From: Comamonas sp. 26 | Lineage (GTDB): Bacteria > Pseudomonadota > Gammaproteobacteria > Burkholderiales > Burkholderiaceae_C | DNA length: 64,000 nucleotides | NCBI RefSeq assembly: GCF_002754475.1 | Contig: NZ_PEFL01000001.1 | Span: 1,922,001-1,986,000 of the forward strand | Direction: 5' to 3' | In this document: positions 1 through 10,363 of the stretch, piece by piece | Numbering within the stretch: position 1 is the first letter of the stretch | Layout: the number at the start of each line of letters is the position of its first letter | Translations under genes and position numbers: made by a program | Notes under the pieces: generated by a model | The model's database searches: none | What the model saw: only the letters and a program-made list of their open reading frames with translations | Told to the model about the DNA's origin: nothing

Positions 1-882
1 ACGAAAGCTCCTGCAGTCGCCCTGAAGCGGCATGAGATGGGATGGCTTGCCGGAGCCGTTGTAGCAGGCGGCATGATGGGGCCGCTGCTTTTGATGACAG
101 GCTTGTCTGGGATGGCTGCGACCGACGCATCTCTGCTGCTCAACGCCGAGGGCGTACTGACAGCCGTTCTCGCGTGGTTTGTTTTCAAAGAAAACTTTGA
201 TCACCGTATCGCCTTGGGGATGGTGGCAATTGTTGCTGGTGCGGTAGTGCTCAGCTGGCCAAGCCAAACGGGCACTGCCAGCCTCTGGCCCACGCTTGCA
301 GTGCTCGGCGCTTGTCTGTCCTGGGCCATTGACAACAATCTGACTCGTAAGGTATCGATTGCGGATGCCTCATTCATTGCAATGATGAAGGGCCTGGCTG
401 CCGGCGCTACCAATTTGCTGTTGGCTCTGGCGACTGGCGCAGTCTGGCCGTCACCAGGAGTCGTGGCTTTGGGGGCGGTGATTGGCTTCCTGAGCTATGG
501 CACGAGCTTGGTCTTGTTCGTGATCGCCTTGCGCTATCTGGGTACAGCTCGCACAGGGGCGTATTTCTCCATCGCGCCGTTTTTTGGAGCCGTGCTGGCC
601 ATTGCTTTCTTGGGAGAGCCTGCATCGCCTCGATTGCTCGTTGCTGGCGTTTTGATGGGTATCGGGGTCTGGCTACACCTTACTGAAACCCATCAGCACG
701 AGCACACCCATGAGTTGCTAGAACATAGTCATGAACATGAACATGATGAGCATCATCAGCATGTCCACGCGGACGGGTCGATGCCAACGGGTAAGCATGC
801 ACATTTGCACACTCATGAGCCTACGACGCACAACCATGAGCATTTCCCAGATTTCCATCATCAGCACGAACACAAACACTGA
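1..882 (+). CDS. EamA/DMT-family exporter with His-rich tail (5' partial)
   Basis: The reading frame is open back to the first base, so the N-terminal part lies outside the window. The visible part has about seven hydrophobic segments and the typical second EamA repeat, which places it in the drug/metabolite transporter superfamily of inner-membrane exporters. The last 65 residues are extremely rich in His with Glu and Asp (runs such as HEHEHDEHHQH), a cytosolic or periplasmic tail expected to bind divalent metal ions. The family is known for metabolite export. The His tail and the surrounding resistance genes suggest metal (possibly nickel or cobalt) export, but the substrate is inference. 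It reads away from the chrA remnant that follows. Confidence 0.8.
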   Translation, partial: TKAPAVALKRHEMGWLAGAVVAGGMMGPLLLMTGLSGMAATDASLLLNAEGVLTAVLAWFVFKENFDHRIALGMVAIVAGAVVLSWPSQTGTASLWPTLAVLGACLSWAIDNNLTRKVSIADASFIAMMKGLAAGATNLLLALATGAVWPSPGVVALGAVIGFLSYGTSLVLFVIALRYLGTARTGAYFSIAPFFGAVLAIAFLGEPASPRLLVAGVLMGIGVWLHLTETHQHEHTHELLEHSHEHEHDEHHQHVHADGSMPTGKHAHLHTHEPTTHNHEHFPDFHHQHEHKH

Positions 883-932
883 TGTGCAGATTCAGCGTGC
901 CGACACGCGTGAACCGCACTCGCCTTACGATG

Positions 933-1349
933 TCAATGATCTAGTTGATAGATGACAAGGCCAACAACTGAAGCTGCTGCGACGATGACTGGCCCTGGGA
1001 GCTTTGTTTGAAGTTTCCACTGAGTTACTGTAGAAATGATAGAAATTGCAGCGGCGATCCCGTCTGTAATTGATCGCTGCGCAATGACTGCAACTGCACC
1101 GATGATTTTTCCTATCGCTGCAGCAGTAATCCCACGAACAATGGCGATGAAGCCTGGCTTTTTTTCCATATTTCTTGAAATACGGAGATAGAACCAACGT
1201 GAACAAGAGGCAATGCAGAAAGTCGCCGCAGCCGCCTCGACCACGCCTCTGAAACCGTGCACGAGAAAGCCATTAAACACTGGCGTACTGACAATAGGTC
1301 CAGGGTTGGTCATGCATGCCATTCCATTTTTCCAATAGTCGGTCGGCAT
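933..1349 (-). pseudogene. chrA: chrA chromate transporter remnant
   Basis: The minus strand encodes pieces of a ChrA (CHR family) chromate efflux protein in two frames. One frame gives GPIVSTPVFNGFLVHGF and then, further on, GITAAAIGKIIGAVAVIAQRS and a C-terminal membrane segment ending GLVIYQL. The short stretch SPYFKKYGKK, characteristic of ChrA between these parts, is in another frame (about 1150-1190). So at least two frameshifts are present and the N-terminal half is missing; nothing ChrA-like is seen upstream of 1349. It is a dead C-terminal fragment, evidence that the element once carried chromate resistance. Confidence 0.7.
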
Positions 1350-1515
1350 AACCTCCGGGTTGCGAAGCGAGTCTCAACCTTTAAGCTGCGTGGATGTCTA
1401 GATGTACTTCGCAATCCTGCTTGAGCCACCTCGAACGGATTTACATGCCATGCTTTGTTCGTCTCAACTGGCGCACTGAGTTGAACCTCTGAAGCCAAGG
1501 AGGCTGCAAAGAAGC

Positions 1516-1569
1516 TGACAACAATGTCACCGCGCTGTCCCGATTTTGTTGGGCGCCGATTCCTAAGAT
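1516..1569 (+). promoter_or_regulatory. Regulator box and -10 element before DUF4148 gene A
   Basis: TGACAACAATGTCA (1516-1529) is a near-palindrome of the CusR/CopR type. A third TGTC half-site lies at +20 (1536). A TAAGAT -10 element lies at 1564-1569, 48 bp from the start of the box. The same layout recurs at five other places in the window. The binding protein is inferred to be the OmpR-family regulator at 23127-23819 or a relative. Confidence 0.65.
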
Positions 1570-1641
1570 CAACACATCTTCTCTTCACCTTGATCAAGGC
1601 CCAGGAGATTGTGTTCAACGACTTTCTTAGGAGCTTCAACC

Positions 1642-1986
1642 ATGTCTAAAAGCCGATTCTTCATCTCTTCCACACTGGCAAGTGCTGCAGCAGCCATTGT
1701 CCTAGCGCTTCCGGGTATTGCCTCAGCAGGCTACGAGCATCCGGCAAATAATGAACGAGGCGTGATCGTGCATCCAGAGCATTTCGTGAGCCAAAAAACC
1801 CGAGCTCAAGTCATCGCAGAAACTGAAACTGCGATGAAACAGGGTCGCCTGTCGTACGGCGAAAGCAACTATCCAACCCAGGTACCTAGCGTGGGCTCTA
1901 GCAAAACACGCGCAGAAGTAATCAATGAACTGCTGCGTGAATCACCTTCAGAGCGTGAGGCCCGTCTCCAATCTATGGCGCGCTAA
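1642..1986 (+). CDS. DUF4148 periplasmic protein A
   Basis: This 114-residue protein has a signal peptide (MSKSRFF, hydrophobic core, ending ALPGIASA) and then the DUF4148 pattern: a Tyr/His segment (YEHPANNE), HPEHF, and two repeats of the form KTRAQVIAE and KTRAEVINELL. ATG 1642 is chosen because TAGGAG sits 8 bases upstream and the signal peptide begins there. DUF4148 proteins are small exported proteins, common in Burkholderiales and often next to two-component systems; their function is unknown. A paralogue with the same order of motifs is at 30031-30378, and both have the same promoter layout, which suggests metal-responsive expression. Confidence 0.85.
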   Translation: MSKSRFFISSTLASAAAAIVLALPGIASAGYEHPANNERGVIVHPEHFVSQKTRAQVIAETETAMKQGRLSYGESNYPTQVPSVGSSKTRAEVINELLRESPSEREARLQSMAR

Positions 1987-1997
1987 GCCTTGAGTGT

Positions 1998-2032
1998 GTC
2001 TTAGGTCCACCGTCGTATACTGGGCCTAAGAC
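1998..2032 (+). repeat. Inverted repeat after DUF4148 gene A
   Basis: GTCTTAGGTCC (1998-2008) pairs with GGGCCTAAGAC (2022-2032), an 11-base stem with one G-T-type mismatch and a 13-base loop. No T-run follows, so it may be a weak terminator or mRNA 3' end. Confidence 0.4.
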
Positions 2033-2104
2033 TTAAACCATTTCATTCACCTATTGGCTTTGCTTGACTGACATTTCAGCATCTGGGACTTGTGTTTACA
2101 ATAT

Positions 2105-2127
2105 GGAGGCTTCTTCAGCCTCCTTTA
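2105..2127 (+). terminator. Putative terminator hairpin before the cus region
   Basis: GGAGGC (2105-2110), a 7-base loop and GCCTCC (2118-2123) are followed by TTT. The T-run is short, so termination strength is doubtful. The rest of 2033-2254 shows no convincing promoter or regulator box for the next gene. Confidence 0.4.
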
Positions 2128-2254
2128 GCCAAGGCGACGAATAAGATGCGTGCAGGCCATCTGCCCCCTCTAAGACCTTTGACATCTAGAAAGCGGTTAT
2201 GTCGTGTAGCGTTGACTGCCCAAGGCTGGTAGATTGACTGCACTTCCTGTAATC

Positions 2255-2638
2255 ATGCTGCATCGTCGCATTTACCGCCTGACCACCGCCATCGTGGTGG
2301 TGCTTTCGGTGCTGTTCGCACAGCTGGCGTTGGCGGGCTACGTCTGCCCGCAAGAGGACAGCGTTGAAGCGATGACGGCCAGGATGGAGGCCGGCATGCC
2401 ATGCGAAGGCATGGACCAACAGCAACCGGTTCTGTGTCATCAGTACACCAATGCCCCGGATGTGACCTTCGAAGCAGTCAAACTGCCCGTGGCGTCATTA
2501 CCTGCCATCGTGCAGGTGTTGGAACTGCCGCTAGTGCTCGAATTTGATGCTGCACTTGCAGTGTCCTGGCCCATCACCTTGGAGGTTCGACCGCCTCCGG
2601 ACCCTCTTTTTCTCTCTACTCTCAGACTCAGAGTCTGA
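2255..2638 (+). CDS. Small exported Cys/Met protein upstream of cusC
   Basis: This protein of 127 residues starts MLHRRIYRL and has a single hydrophobic export segment ending near QLALAGYVC. The central part carries Cys and Met residues (YVCPQED, MEAGMPCEGMD, LCHQY) that could hold copper or silver. ATG 2255 is preferred to the upstream TTG at 2234 because it begins directly with a basic n-region. I do not recognise a named family. It lies 76 bases before cusC on the same strand and is probably the first gene of the cus operon. A role in periplasmic copper handling is inference from context and composition only. Confidence 0.65.
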   Translation: MLHRRIYRLTTAIVVVLSVLFAQLALAGYVCPQEDSVEAMTARMEAGMPCEGMDQQQPVLCHQYTNAPDVTFEAVKLPVASLPAIVQVLELPLVLEFDAALAVSWPITLEVRPPPDPLFLSTLRLRV

Positions 2639-2714
2639 TCACTCCGTCGACTGACTGGTGCTGGCATGGCTTGTCCATACGCCGGCGATGCCCTCATTCG
2701 TCCACGGAGTTTCC

Positions 2715-3947
2715 ATGTCCCCTATTTTTTTGCGAGCGGCCTCCCTGGCTGCCGTCTTTCTGCCGGCCGTTGCTGCTGCAGAATCGATTTCATTCGACCA
2801 GGCAATAAGCTTGGCCGTCCAACGCTCCGAAGCAGCCCGCGCAGCCCAGGCGGCGATGCAAGGCTCTGTCCATTCCATCCAGGCTGCGGGTCAGCTGCCA
2901 GACCCCATGCTGCGGGCCGGCATCGACAATTTCCCGGTTACCGGCTCAGACCGCTTCAGCGGTACCCGTGAGTCCATGACAATGAAGCGCATCGGTGTCA
3001 GCCAGGAGTGGCTCTCCGCCGATAAACGAGCCGCGCGCGAAGGTGCGGCTCGTGCAAGAGCCGACCGCGACGCCGTACAAAAAGACATTGCCGAAGCCGA
3101 GGCTCGCCTGCAGGCCAGCATGGCGTATGTCGATGCTTGGTTCGCCACTGAAGCACTCAAGCTAACCACCCAGACCGAACATCACTTGCACGAGGAGCTG
3201 AATGCGGCAAAAAGCCGCATAGCAGCTGCCACAGGCAACAGCGCAGAAGCGTTGCAACTCCTATCCGCCAAAGGGATTGCAGAGGATGAAAGTGAAGAGG
3301 TTCGCCAACAGCAGTCTGCAGCCATGGTCAGTCTGCAACGCTGGATCGGCGTTCTTCCCGACGCTCTCAACAAGCCACCGACCTTCCCGGTTCCCGAGGA
3401 GCGGGACTACGTGGCGAGATATCCAGCCGTCGCTGGCTTAAAAAGCGACGTCGAAATTGCTCGCCAGAATGCGAACGTCGCAGCCAAAGAGCGCTCTCCC
3501 AACTGGACCTGGGAAGTTTCCTACGGCCAGCGCACTGGCTATTCCGATTTGGTTTCAGTCGGCGTCAGCATCCCGCTCCAAATCGCACCAAGCCAGCGCC
3601 AAGACCGCGAAACCTCGGCCAAGCTGTCCATGGTGGACAAAGCAGAGGCTGACCTGACGGAGGGAATGCGCGCAGCCATGGCCGATTACCGCACCTTGAC
3701 TAGCGACGCCGCGCGCCTGCAGCAGCGTATCGAGAGATACCAAGGCTCCGTAGTGACTCCGGCCAGACAGCGCACTTCCGCCGCCCTGGCAGCCTACCGC
3801 TCAAATCAATTGGCCCTGACCGCCGTGTTTGAGGCACGACATGCCGAGGTCGAAGCTCAGAGAAAACTCCTCGCACTGCAGCGTGATTTGGTACGTACGC
3901 AGGCCCAACTAAACCTCAAACCCATCGCTCAGGGAGGTGCCCAATGA
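2715..3947 (+). CDS. cusC: Outer-membrane efflux channel CusC/SilC-like (TolC family)
   Basis: This protein of 410 residues belongs to the outer membrane factor family, with paired helical OEP repeats (SISFDQAISLAVQRSEAARAA near the N-terminus and a second repeat from about residue 250). It forms the outer-membrane exit duct of a tripartite RND metal pump. The ATG at 2715 gives a good signal peptide (MSPIFLRAASLAAVFLPAVAAAES) and has CGGAG about 8 bases upstream; longer starts at 2658 (GTG) and 2688 add no signal-like sequence. The stop overlaps the start of cusB as ATGA, so the genes are translationally coupled. It resembles the short CusC group found with heavy-metal (HME) RND pumps. Silver and copper specificity is inferred from the CusB and CusF partners. 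Confidence 0.88.
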   Translation: MSPIFLRAASLAAVFLPAVAAAESISFDQAISLAVQRSEAARAAQAAMQGSVHSIQAAGQLPDPMLRAGIDNFPVTGSDRFSGTRESMTMKRIGVSQEWLSADKRAAREGAARARADRDAVQKDIAEAEARLQASMAYVDAWFATEALKLTTQTEHHLHEELNAAKSRIAAATGNSAEALQLLSAKGIAEDESEEVRQQQSAAMVSLQRWIGVLPDALNKPPTFPVPEERDYVARYPAVAGLKSDVEIARQNANVAAKERSPNWTWEVSYGQRTGYSDLVSVGVSIPLQIAPSQRQDRETSAKLSMVDKAEADLTEGMRAAMADYRTLTSDAARLQQRIERYQGSVVTPARQRTSAALAAYRSNQLALTAVFEARHAEVEAQRKLLALQRDLVRTQAQLNLKPIAQGGAQ

Positions 3948-5464
3948 AGCGCACAGCACTGGTCACTTCATTGGTTACGGCAGGCGTACTGCTGGCAGCC
4001 GGTGGCTTCTTTATTGGCCGCTTGACCTCCGAAGGCGCTGCCCCCCAGGCCGTAGCCGCCTCGGAATCCAAGGCTCCCACAGGCGAGCGCAAGGTCCTCT
4101 ACTGGCATGACCCCATGGTGCCGGGACCTCGCTTTGACAAGCCAGGCAAGTCGCCATTCATGGACATGCAACTGGTGCCCGTCTATGCGGACGAAGCCAA
4201 TGACACGGGCGTCAAAGTCAGTTCTACGGTGCAGCAGAACCTTGGCATTCGGACCGCGACGGTCAAGCGAGCCGACATCGGCGCGTCGTTCGACGCCGTT
4301 GGAACGGTGCAGTTCGATGAGCGTCTGAGCGTCGCCGTTCAGACCCGTGTTGCCGGCTATGTCGAGCATTTGGCTGTGCGCGCTCCCATGGATCAGGTTC
4401 GCAAAGGTCAGGCTTTGGCCACCATTTTTGCGCCCGAGTGGCTGGGGCCACAAAACGAACTGCTCGCACTCAAGCGTTCAGGTGTGCCCCTGGAACTTAT
4501 TACGGCAACCCGTGAGCGCATGCGCGCCATGTCCATCCCCGCAGAACTGGTACGCAAGAGTGAGGAAACCGGGGTCGCCCAAGCTCGCTATACCTTGCAG
4601 GCTCCGGTAAATGGCGTGGTGACGGAACTTGGTGTGCGAGATGGAGCCCAGGTGTCACCTGGCCTTACGTTGTTCCGTATCTCCGGCCTAGAGAAGGTCT
4701 GGGCCGTGGCTGAAGTGCCGGAAGCACAAGCCGTACGTCTGACGCGTGGCCAGAAGGTCAAGGCCGTTCTGCAAGCCGATGCATCCCAAACCTTCGAAGG
4801 CGAGTTGAAGGAAATCCTGCCACAGGTCAACGCCAACACGCGCACCCTGCAAGCCCGATTCGAGGTCGATAACCGCAGCGGCAAACTGATACCCGGGTTG
4901 CTGCTGCGCCTGCAGGTCGGCGACGCTCCAGCCTCACGCCTGGTCCTGCCTGCCGAAGCCGTCATCCGTACCGGCACCCGTGCATTGGTCATCGTCCGCA
5001 AGGAGTCTGGCAACTTCGAGCCTCGGGAAATCAAGCTGGGCGAGGACTTGGGTGATCAGTTGGAGGTGCTGCAAGGCTTGCGCGAAGGCGAAGAAGTGAT
5101 TGCCAGCGGCCAATTCCTGGTGGACTCGGAAGCGCGGCTCAAGTCAGCCCTGGGAGCCATGGACGCCGATCAATCCCAGCCTTCTTCCGCTGCGACCACC
5201 GAAGCCCCTGGTATCTACCGCGCCGAGGGCAAGGTGGAAAGCATCGATGACGACGGGATCACGATCTCGCATGGTCCCGTACCCAAACTCAAGTGGCCCG
5301 CCATGACAATGAGCTTTGGCAAGGCCGACTCGATGACGCTCACGGGTTTGAAGCCAGGAAATCTGGTGCGCTTCGAGTTCCGAAAAGGCGGGCCCCTAGA
5401 TTGGGAAGTCGTCTCCGTGCAGAAAAGCGGCAGCGACGCAGGAACCACCGGAGGCGCCAAGTGA
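3944..5464 (+). CDS. cusB: RND periplasmic adaptor CusB/SilB with fused CusF domain
   Basis: This is a membrane-fusion protein of 506 residues that links the inner-membrane pump to the outer-membrane channel. The order is an N-terminal anchor (residues 1-30); a heavy-metal-binding domain with the YWHDPM...[15 protein letters not shown] signature (about 53-85); barrel-sandwich and beta-barrel adaptor domains (about 105-390); and a C-terminal CusF-like domain (about 425-497) containing [11 protein letters not shown]. That Trp-Met-Met set is the known Cu(I)/Ag(I) site of CusF. The fusion is known in beta-proteobacterial SilB/CusB. The start overlaps cusC (ATGA) and the end overlaps the GTG of cusA (GTGA). 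Confidence 0.92.
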   Translation: MKRTALVTSLVTAGVLLAAGGFFIGRLTSEGAAPQAVAASESKAPTGERKVLYWHDPMVPGPRFDKPGKSPFMDMQLVPVYADEANDTGVKVSSTVQQNLGIRTATVKRADIGASFDAVGTVQFDERLSVAVQTRVAGYVEHLAVRAPMDQVRKGQALATIFAPEWLGPQNELLALKRSGVPLELITATRERMRAMSIPAELVRKSEETGVAQARYTLQAPVNGVVTELGVRDGAQVSPGLTLFRISGLEKVWAVAEVPEAQAVRLTRGQKVKAVLQADASQTFEGELKEILPQVNANTRTLQARFEVDNRSGKLIPGLLLRLQVGDAPASRLVLPAEAVIRTGTRALVIVRKESGNFEPREIKLGEDLGDQLEVLQGLREGEEVIASGQFLVDSEARLKSALGAMDADQSQPSSAATTEAPGIYRAEGKVESIDDDGITISHGPVPKLKWPAMTMSFGKADSMTLTGLKPGNLVRFEFRKGGPLDWEVVSVQKSGSDAGTTGGAK

Positions 5465-8400
5465 TTGCTACCCTTATCCGTTGGTCCATCGCCAACCGCT
5501 TTTTGGTGTTGGTCGTCACAGCGTTCCTTGTGGCGGCAGGCATCTGGTCGGCATCTCGCACTCCAGTCGATGCACTGCCAGACCTGAGCGACGTGCAGGT
5601 AATCGTCCGCACCACCTATCCAGGCAAACCACCTCAGGTGGTGGAAGACCTCGTGACCTACCCGCTGACCACGACCATGTTGAGCGTACCTGGGGCTAAA
5701 ACCGTCCGAGGCTATTCGTTCTTTGGCGACTCCTTCGTCTACATCCTGTTCGACGACAAGACCGATCCGTACTGGGCACGGTCACGGGTGGTGGAGTATC
5801 TGAACCAGGTGCAAAGCCGCTTACCAGTAGGTGCGACAGCCGCGCTAGGCCCGGATGCCACAGGTGTGGGCTGGGTCTACGAGTACGCGCTGGTCGACCG
5901 CAGCGGCCATAACGATATTGGACAGCTGAGAGCCCTCAACGACTGGTTTCTTAAATTCGAGCTGAAAACCGTTCCGGATGTGGCAGAAGTCGCCAGCATC
6001 GGCGGCATGGTCCGCCAATACCAGGTGGTGCTCGACCCGGACCGGATGCGAGTGCTCGGCATTACGCAGTCCATGGTCGTGCAGGCTCTGCAGAAGGCCA
6101 ATCAGTCGTCGGGCGGTTCGGTAGTGGAAATGGCCGAGACTGAGTACATGGTGCGCTCGCGCGGATTCCTTCAATCATTGGAGGACTTCCGTACTATCCC
6201 GCTCACCCTCAGCGGAGCGACACCTGTGTTGCTGAGAGACGTGGCCACCGTCCAGATCGGCCCAGAAATGCGCCGAGGCATCGCCGAACTGGATGGCGAG
6301 GGTGAAGTCACGGGCGGCGTGGTGGTCATGCGCTCCGGCAAGAATGCCCGTGCCACCATCGAAGCCGTTAAAACCAAGCTGGAGACGCTAAAGCCCAGTC
6401 TGCCCAAAGGCGTTGAGGTGGTGGAAACCTATGACCGCTCCCAGCTCATTGATCGTGCGGTCGACAACCTGCGTGTCAAGCTCCTGGAGGAGTTCGCCGT
6501 CGTCGCCGTAGTCTGTGCCATCTTCCTATTCCACCTGCGCTCCGCGCTGGTGGCCGTTGTAACGCTGCCTATTGGGGTGCTAGCGGCTTTCGGCGTGATG
6601 CACTGGCAAGGCGTGAGCGCGAACATTCTCTCGCTGGGCGGTGTGGCCATTGCTCTAGGAGCCATGGTCGACGCCTCCGTGGTCTTGGTCGAAGCTGCGC
6701 ACAAGCATCTGGAGCACTTTGAAGAACGACATGGACGCACGCCGTCCGTGGCCGAGCGCTGGGAACTGATTGCTCAATCGGCCGTGGAGGTTGGCCCAGC
6801 GCTGTTCTTTTCGTTGCTGGTCATCACCCTGTCATTCCTGCCCGTGTTCACACTGGAGGCCCAAGAAGGACGGCTGTTCTCGCCGCTAGCCTTCACCAAG
6901 ACCTACGCGATGGCTGCTGCTGCGGGCCTCTCGATAACGCTGGTTCCGGTGCTGATGGGATACCTCATTCGCGGGCGCATACCTAAGGAAACTGCGAACC
7001 CGATCAATCGCGGCCTGATTGCTCTCTACCGACCCGCTCTCGAACTAGTCTTGCGCTTCCCTAAAGCAACGCTGCTGGCAGCGGCATTGGCCCTGGCTAT
7101 CACCGCAATTCCGGTCATGCGGCTGGGCGGTGAGTTCATGCCGCCGCTGGACGAAGGCGATCTGTTGTACATGCCCTCGGCGTTACCTGGTATTTCGGTC
7201 TCAAAGGCCGCAGAGTTGTTGCAACAGACAGACCGGCTTATCAAGACAGTGCCCGAGGTTCAGCGTGTGTTCGGCAAGGCAGGACGAGCAGATACTGCGA
7301 CCGATCCTGCGCCGCTGGAGATGTTCGAGACCACGATCCAGTTCAAGCCACGTGAGCAATGGCGTCCTGGTATGACCCCGGAGAAGTTGGTTGAAGAACT
7401 GGACCGGGTGGTCAAGGTTCCGGGTCTATCAAACGTGTGGGTGCCACCGATCCGCAACCGTATCGACATGCTGGCCACCGGCATTAAGAGTCCCGTCGGC
7501 ATCAAGGTCGCCGGACCGGACCTCGCCACCATCGACAAGCTCGCGGCACAGATTGAGTCCGCCGTGCGCGGCGTGCCTGGTGTTGCTTCTGCCTTGGCAG
7601 AGCGCTTGACTGGAGGCCGGTACATTGACGTGGATGTAGACCGACACGCCGCGGCACGGTTCGGCCTTTCTGTGGCTGACGTGCAGGCGGTCATATCCAC
7701 CGCCATCGGCGGTGAGAATGTAGGGGAAGTTATTCAGGGGCGAGAGCGCTTCCCAGTGAACGTACGCTACCCACGCGAAATCCGTGATTCGCTGGAACGC
7801 CTGCGCAAGCTACCTTTCGTGACTGACAAGGGGGCGACCGTCCTCCTGCAGGATGTGGCGAGAATCGCCGTCACGGAAGGACCTCCGATGATCCGCAGTG
7901 AGAACGCACGGCTTTCGGGCTGGGTCTATGTGGACGTGCGTGGCCGGGACCTGCGCTCCGTCGTTCACGACATGCAAGCTTTAGTCGGAAAACAGGTGAC
8001 CATGCCTGCTGGCTATTCATTGTCTTGGTCCGGTCAGTTCGAGTATCTAGAGCGTGCCACAGAGCGCATGACAGTCGTCGTGCCACTCACATTGGCCGTC
8101 ATCTTCATGCTTCTCTACTTACTGTTTCGTAGCGCAAGTGACGCTGCATTGGTCATGGCTGCAGTACCGTTTTCGTTGGTGGGAGGCTTTTGGTTCATCT
8201 GGGCACTTGGCCACGCTGTGTCAGTCGCCTCCGCTGTGGGATTCATTGCTCTGGCCGGCGTTGCCGCGGAGTTTGGCGTCGTGATGCTGGTCTACCTGCA
8301 GAACGCATGGAAACAGCATCTGGCCGCGGGCGAGCCAGACAATGAGGAGACGTTGCTGGCTGCCATTCGCGAGGGCGCAGTGATGCGCGTGCGGCCAAAG

Positions 8401-8631
8401 GCCATGACTGTTGCCGTGGTTATGGCGGGCTTATTGCCCATCCTGATCGGACATGGCACCGGCTCTGAAGTCATGACCCGCATCGCTGCTCCCATGGTCG
8501 GCGGGATGGTCACGGCCCCGCTATTGAGCATGCTTGTCATCCCCGCTGCCTGGTACTTGATCCATCGGAAGCGCCCCATCACTAAACACCACTCTCCGAA
8601 CCTAAAAGCGTCCTCAGTCGAGGCTTCATAA
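5461..8631 (+). CDS. cusA: Cu(I)/Ag(I) RND efflux pump CusA/SilA
   Basis: This is the proton-driven inner-membrane pump of the HME-RND family, 1056 residues from the GTG at 5461. That start overlaps the cusB stop (GTGA) and begins with a typical first helix ([16 protein letters not shown]). Twelve transmembrane helices with two large periplasmic loops are apparent. The fourth helix carries [18 protein letters not shown], the acidic proton-relay region of the CusA group, distinct from the DFGIIIDGAVVIVEN form in the CzcA-type pump at 26657. A C-terminal [18 protein letters not shown] motif is present. The open frame continues upstream inside cusB, but the coupled GTG is the better start. Confidence 0.92.
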   Translation: MIATLIRWSIANRFLVLVVTAFLVAAGIWSASRTPVDALPDLSDVQVIVRTTYPGKPPQVVEDLVTYPLTTTMLSVPGAKTVRGYSFFGDSFVYILFDDKTDPYWARSRVVEYLNQVQSRLPVGATAALGPDATGVGWVYEYALVDRSGHNDIGQLRALNDWFLKFELKTVPDVAEVASIGGMVRQYQVVLDPDRMRVLGITQSMVVQALQKANQSSGGSVVEMAETEYMVRSRGFLQSLEDFRTIPLTLSGATPVLLRDVATVQIGPEMRRGIAELDGEGEVTGGVVVMRSGKNARATIEAVKTKLETLKPSLPKGVEVVETYDRSQLIDRAVDNLRVKLLEEFAVVAVVCAIFLFHLRSALVAVVTLPIGVLAAFGVMHWQGVSANILSLGGVAIALGAMVDASVVLVEAAHKHLEHFEERHGRTPSVAERWELIAQSAVEVGPALFFSLLVITLSFLPVFTLEAQEGRLFSPLAFTKTYAMAAAAGLSITLVPVLMGYLIRGRIPKETANPINRGLIALYRPALELVLRFPKATLLAAALALAITAIPVMRLGGEFMPPLDEGDLLYMPSALPGISVSKAAELLQQTDRLIKTVPEVQRVFGKAGRADTATDPAPLEMFETTIQFKPREQWRPGMTPEKLVEELDRVVKVPGLSNVWVPPIRNRIDMLATGIKSPVGIKVAGPDLATIDKLAAQIESAVRGVPGVASALAERLTGGRYIDVDVDRHAAARFGLSVADVQAVISTAIGGENVGEVIQGRERFPVNVRYPREIRDSLERLRKLPFVTDKGATVLLQDVARIAVTEGPPMIRSENARLSGWVYVDVRGRDLRSVVHDMQALVGKQVTMPAGYSLSWSGQFEYLERATERMTVVVPLTLAVIFMLLYLLFRSASDAALVMAAVPFSLVGGFWFIWALGHAVSVASAVGFIALAGVAAEFGVVMLVYLQNAWKQHLAAGEPDNEETLLAAIREGAVMRVRPKAMTVAVVMAGLLPILIGHGTGSEVMTRIAAPMVGGMVTAPLLSMLVIPAAWYLIHRKRPITKHHSPNLKASSVEAS

Positions 8632-8654
8632 CCATTTTTTAGAAAGAAAGACCC

Positions 8655-8993
8655 ATGAAAACAACTCACTTACTTGCCGCAGCCCTCACATGTGCAGCGT
8701 TCACAACAGTCCATGCTCAGGACATGAAAATGCCAATGAAGCCAGCTGCAAGTGCATCAGCTTCCACCATGCCCTTAGTTGATGGTGAAGTCCGCAAGGT
8801 TGACATCCAAAAGAACCTTGTCGTCCTGCGTCACGGAGATATTCCGAACCTGGCGATGCCGGCCATGACCATGGGCTTCGAGGTATCCGATAAGAAGATG
8901 CTCGACGGCTTAAAGGTTGGCGATAAGGTGAAGTTCCAAGCAGAGTCGATCAATGGCAAAGCTATGGTCACGGAATTGAAACCGAACCATTGA
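8655..8993 (+). CDS. cusF: CusF-like periplasmic metal-binding protein
   Basis: This 112-residue protein has a signal peptide ending TTVHAQ, a Met-rich linker (DMKMPMKP), and one CusF/EcfE small beta-barrel domain with the AMPAMTMGFEV motif. CusF carries Cu(I) or Ag(I) to the CusCBA pump. The Trp that packs on the metal in classic CusF, and is kept in the domain fused to CusB (KWPAMTM), is replaced here by Met (AMPAMTM). AGAAAGAAAG lies just upstream of the start. It lies 23 bases after cusA as the last operon gene. Its natural terminator appears to have been cut off by the mobile patch that begins at 9014. A broken paralogue is at 32630-32800. Confidence 0.88.
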   Translation: MKTTHLLAAALTCAAFTTVHAQDMKMPMKPAASASASTMPLVDGEVRKVDIQKNLVVLRHGDIPNLAMPAMTMGFEVSDKKMLDGLKVGDKVKFQAESINGKAMVTELKPNH

Positions 8994-9302
8994 TAGAAGA
9001 AGGGACTGTCATTGGCGTTGTTGCACTACAGGGACTTCCCGTCAACGCAAGCGCTGATCAGTAACTTTTGACTAACCTGACTGCCAAGACGATCAAGGTG
9101 CTTGAAACGAGAAACAGACTGCACATCTACAGACGGTGTTAGGCACGAGGTGTGCGCCCCCTGAAACAAACCGCGCAGCAGGGTGCTATTCAAATCTCGT
9201 GACGTATTGCGACTCACAATGCAACAACCGAGCTTGCCTGCTGCTGATCTAACCTGTTCATTGCATCTTTGATTTCACGTCTGGCATGTTGAAGTGCTTG
9301 CC

Positions 9303-10363
9303 TCAGGCAACGGCAGAAATGGGTGGTCTAGGGCGTTCGCTGGCATGGCCTGCGTTACAGGTGCGCTCCTGTGTCATGAGCGCCCACAGGATGCGTGCAT
9401 TTTTGTTGGCTAAAGCCACGGCGGCCTTTTGCCAGCCACTGCGCGGCCTCAAGGCCATTACCGATTGGGAGATAGGGTCGAGGTTGTGTTTGCCGGTCAG
9501 CACTACGGCCTTGGCTCCTTACACCAGCAAAGTGCGCAGGTAACTATCGCCTCGCTTGGTGATGGCTCCGAGGTTGGATTTGCCTCCGCTGGAATTCTGT
9601 CTGGGCGTCAACCCAAGCCAGGCGGCAAACTGTGCACCCTTCCTAAACTGCTTGAAGTCGCCGACCATCGCTAATGCAGTGAGTGATCCCAAGCCCTTGA
9701 TGGCGGCAGCTCGCTGCACCTGGGCATCTTCTTCACAGTGAGCTGTAATACGCTGCTCACACCAGTGAAGATGTTCATCGAGCTCTTGTCAATGCATGAG
9801 TGCACGCTGTAGCGCAATGCGGGCTGCGCCTGCGAGGTCATTGCTCGCATCTTCCAAGATATCGTGCAAATAGGTGCGCAAGCCTCTGGGGCTTTGCGGC
9901 AGGACGATGCCAAACTCGGCGAGCATTTCTCGAATACGTTTGATGCATGCTGTGCGTTCCTCATTGACCCTTCGCGCGGCTGATGCACACATAGTATGCC
10001 CTGCTGCTCTGAAGTCTTAACGGGAACAAGGCGCATCTGAGGACGGCTGGCTGCCTCGCAAATGGCAGCGGCATAATTGGCATTTTGTTTCCGCTCTTGC
10101 CCTGCAAGCGATAGGGTGCAACCAATGCTGCTGCCATCATGCGTGCATCCAAGTCCATGCGCAGCAACTGCCGAACACCAGTGGTGCGCACCACCGCAAG
10201 CCTCCATGACCATCAGGCACCCTGCAGGTAATTGCGCACACCATGCCAAGAACTTGCTGCGCTGGATGGCCCGGTTAGTGACCATCCTCCCTTGAGCATT
10301 GACTGCATGGGCCTGCAGCACATTCTTTGCGAGATCTACCCCAACACTGACGATGTTTTGCAT
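9303..10363 (-). pseudogene. IS110-family transposase, several frameshifts
   Basis: From the ATG at 10363 the minus strand reads MQNIVSVGVDLAKNVLQAH, the DEDD-type N-terminus of IS110 transposases with its first catalytic Asp. The rest of the protein is spread over other frames: a central MCASAARRVNEERTACIKRI coiled segment (about 9990), then AAAIKGLGSLTALAMVGDF and TPRQNSSGGKSNLG with the C-terminal Ser motif (about 9570-9720), and a final piece ending near 9303. At least four frame changes make it inactive. Nearly the full length is still recognisable. Confidence 0.8.

Noticed and set aside
691-880. His-codon-rich CAT/CAC repeats as a CRISPR-like or tandem repeat array
   Set aside because: The repetition comes from His-rich coding sequence in frame with the exporter; no regular repeat-spacer units exist.
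1310-1639. Minus-strand frame of 109 codons as the missing N-terminus of ChrA
   Set aside because: Its translation shows no ChrA motif or membrane helices.
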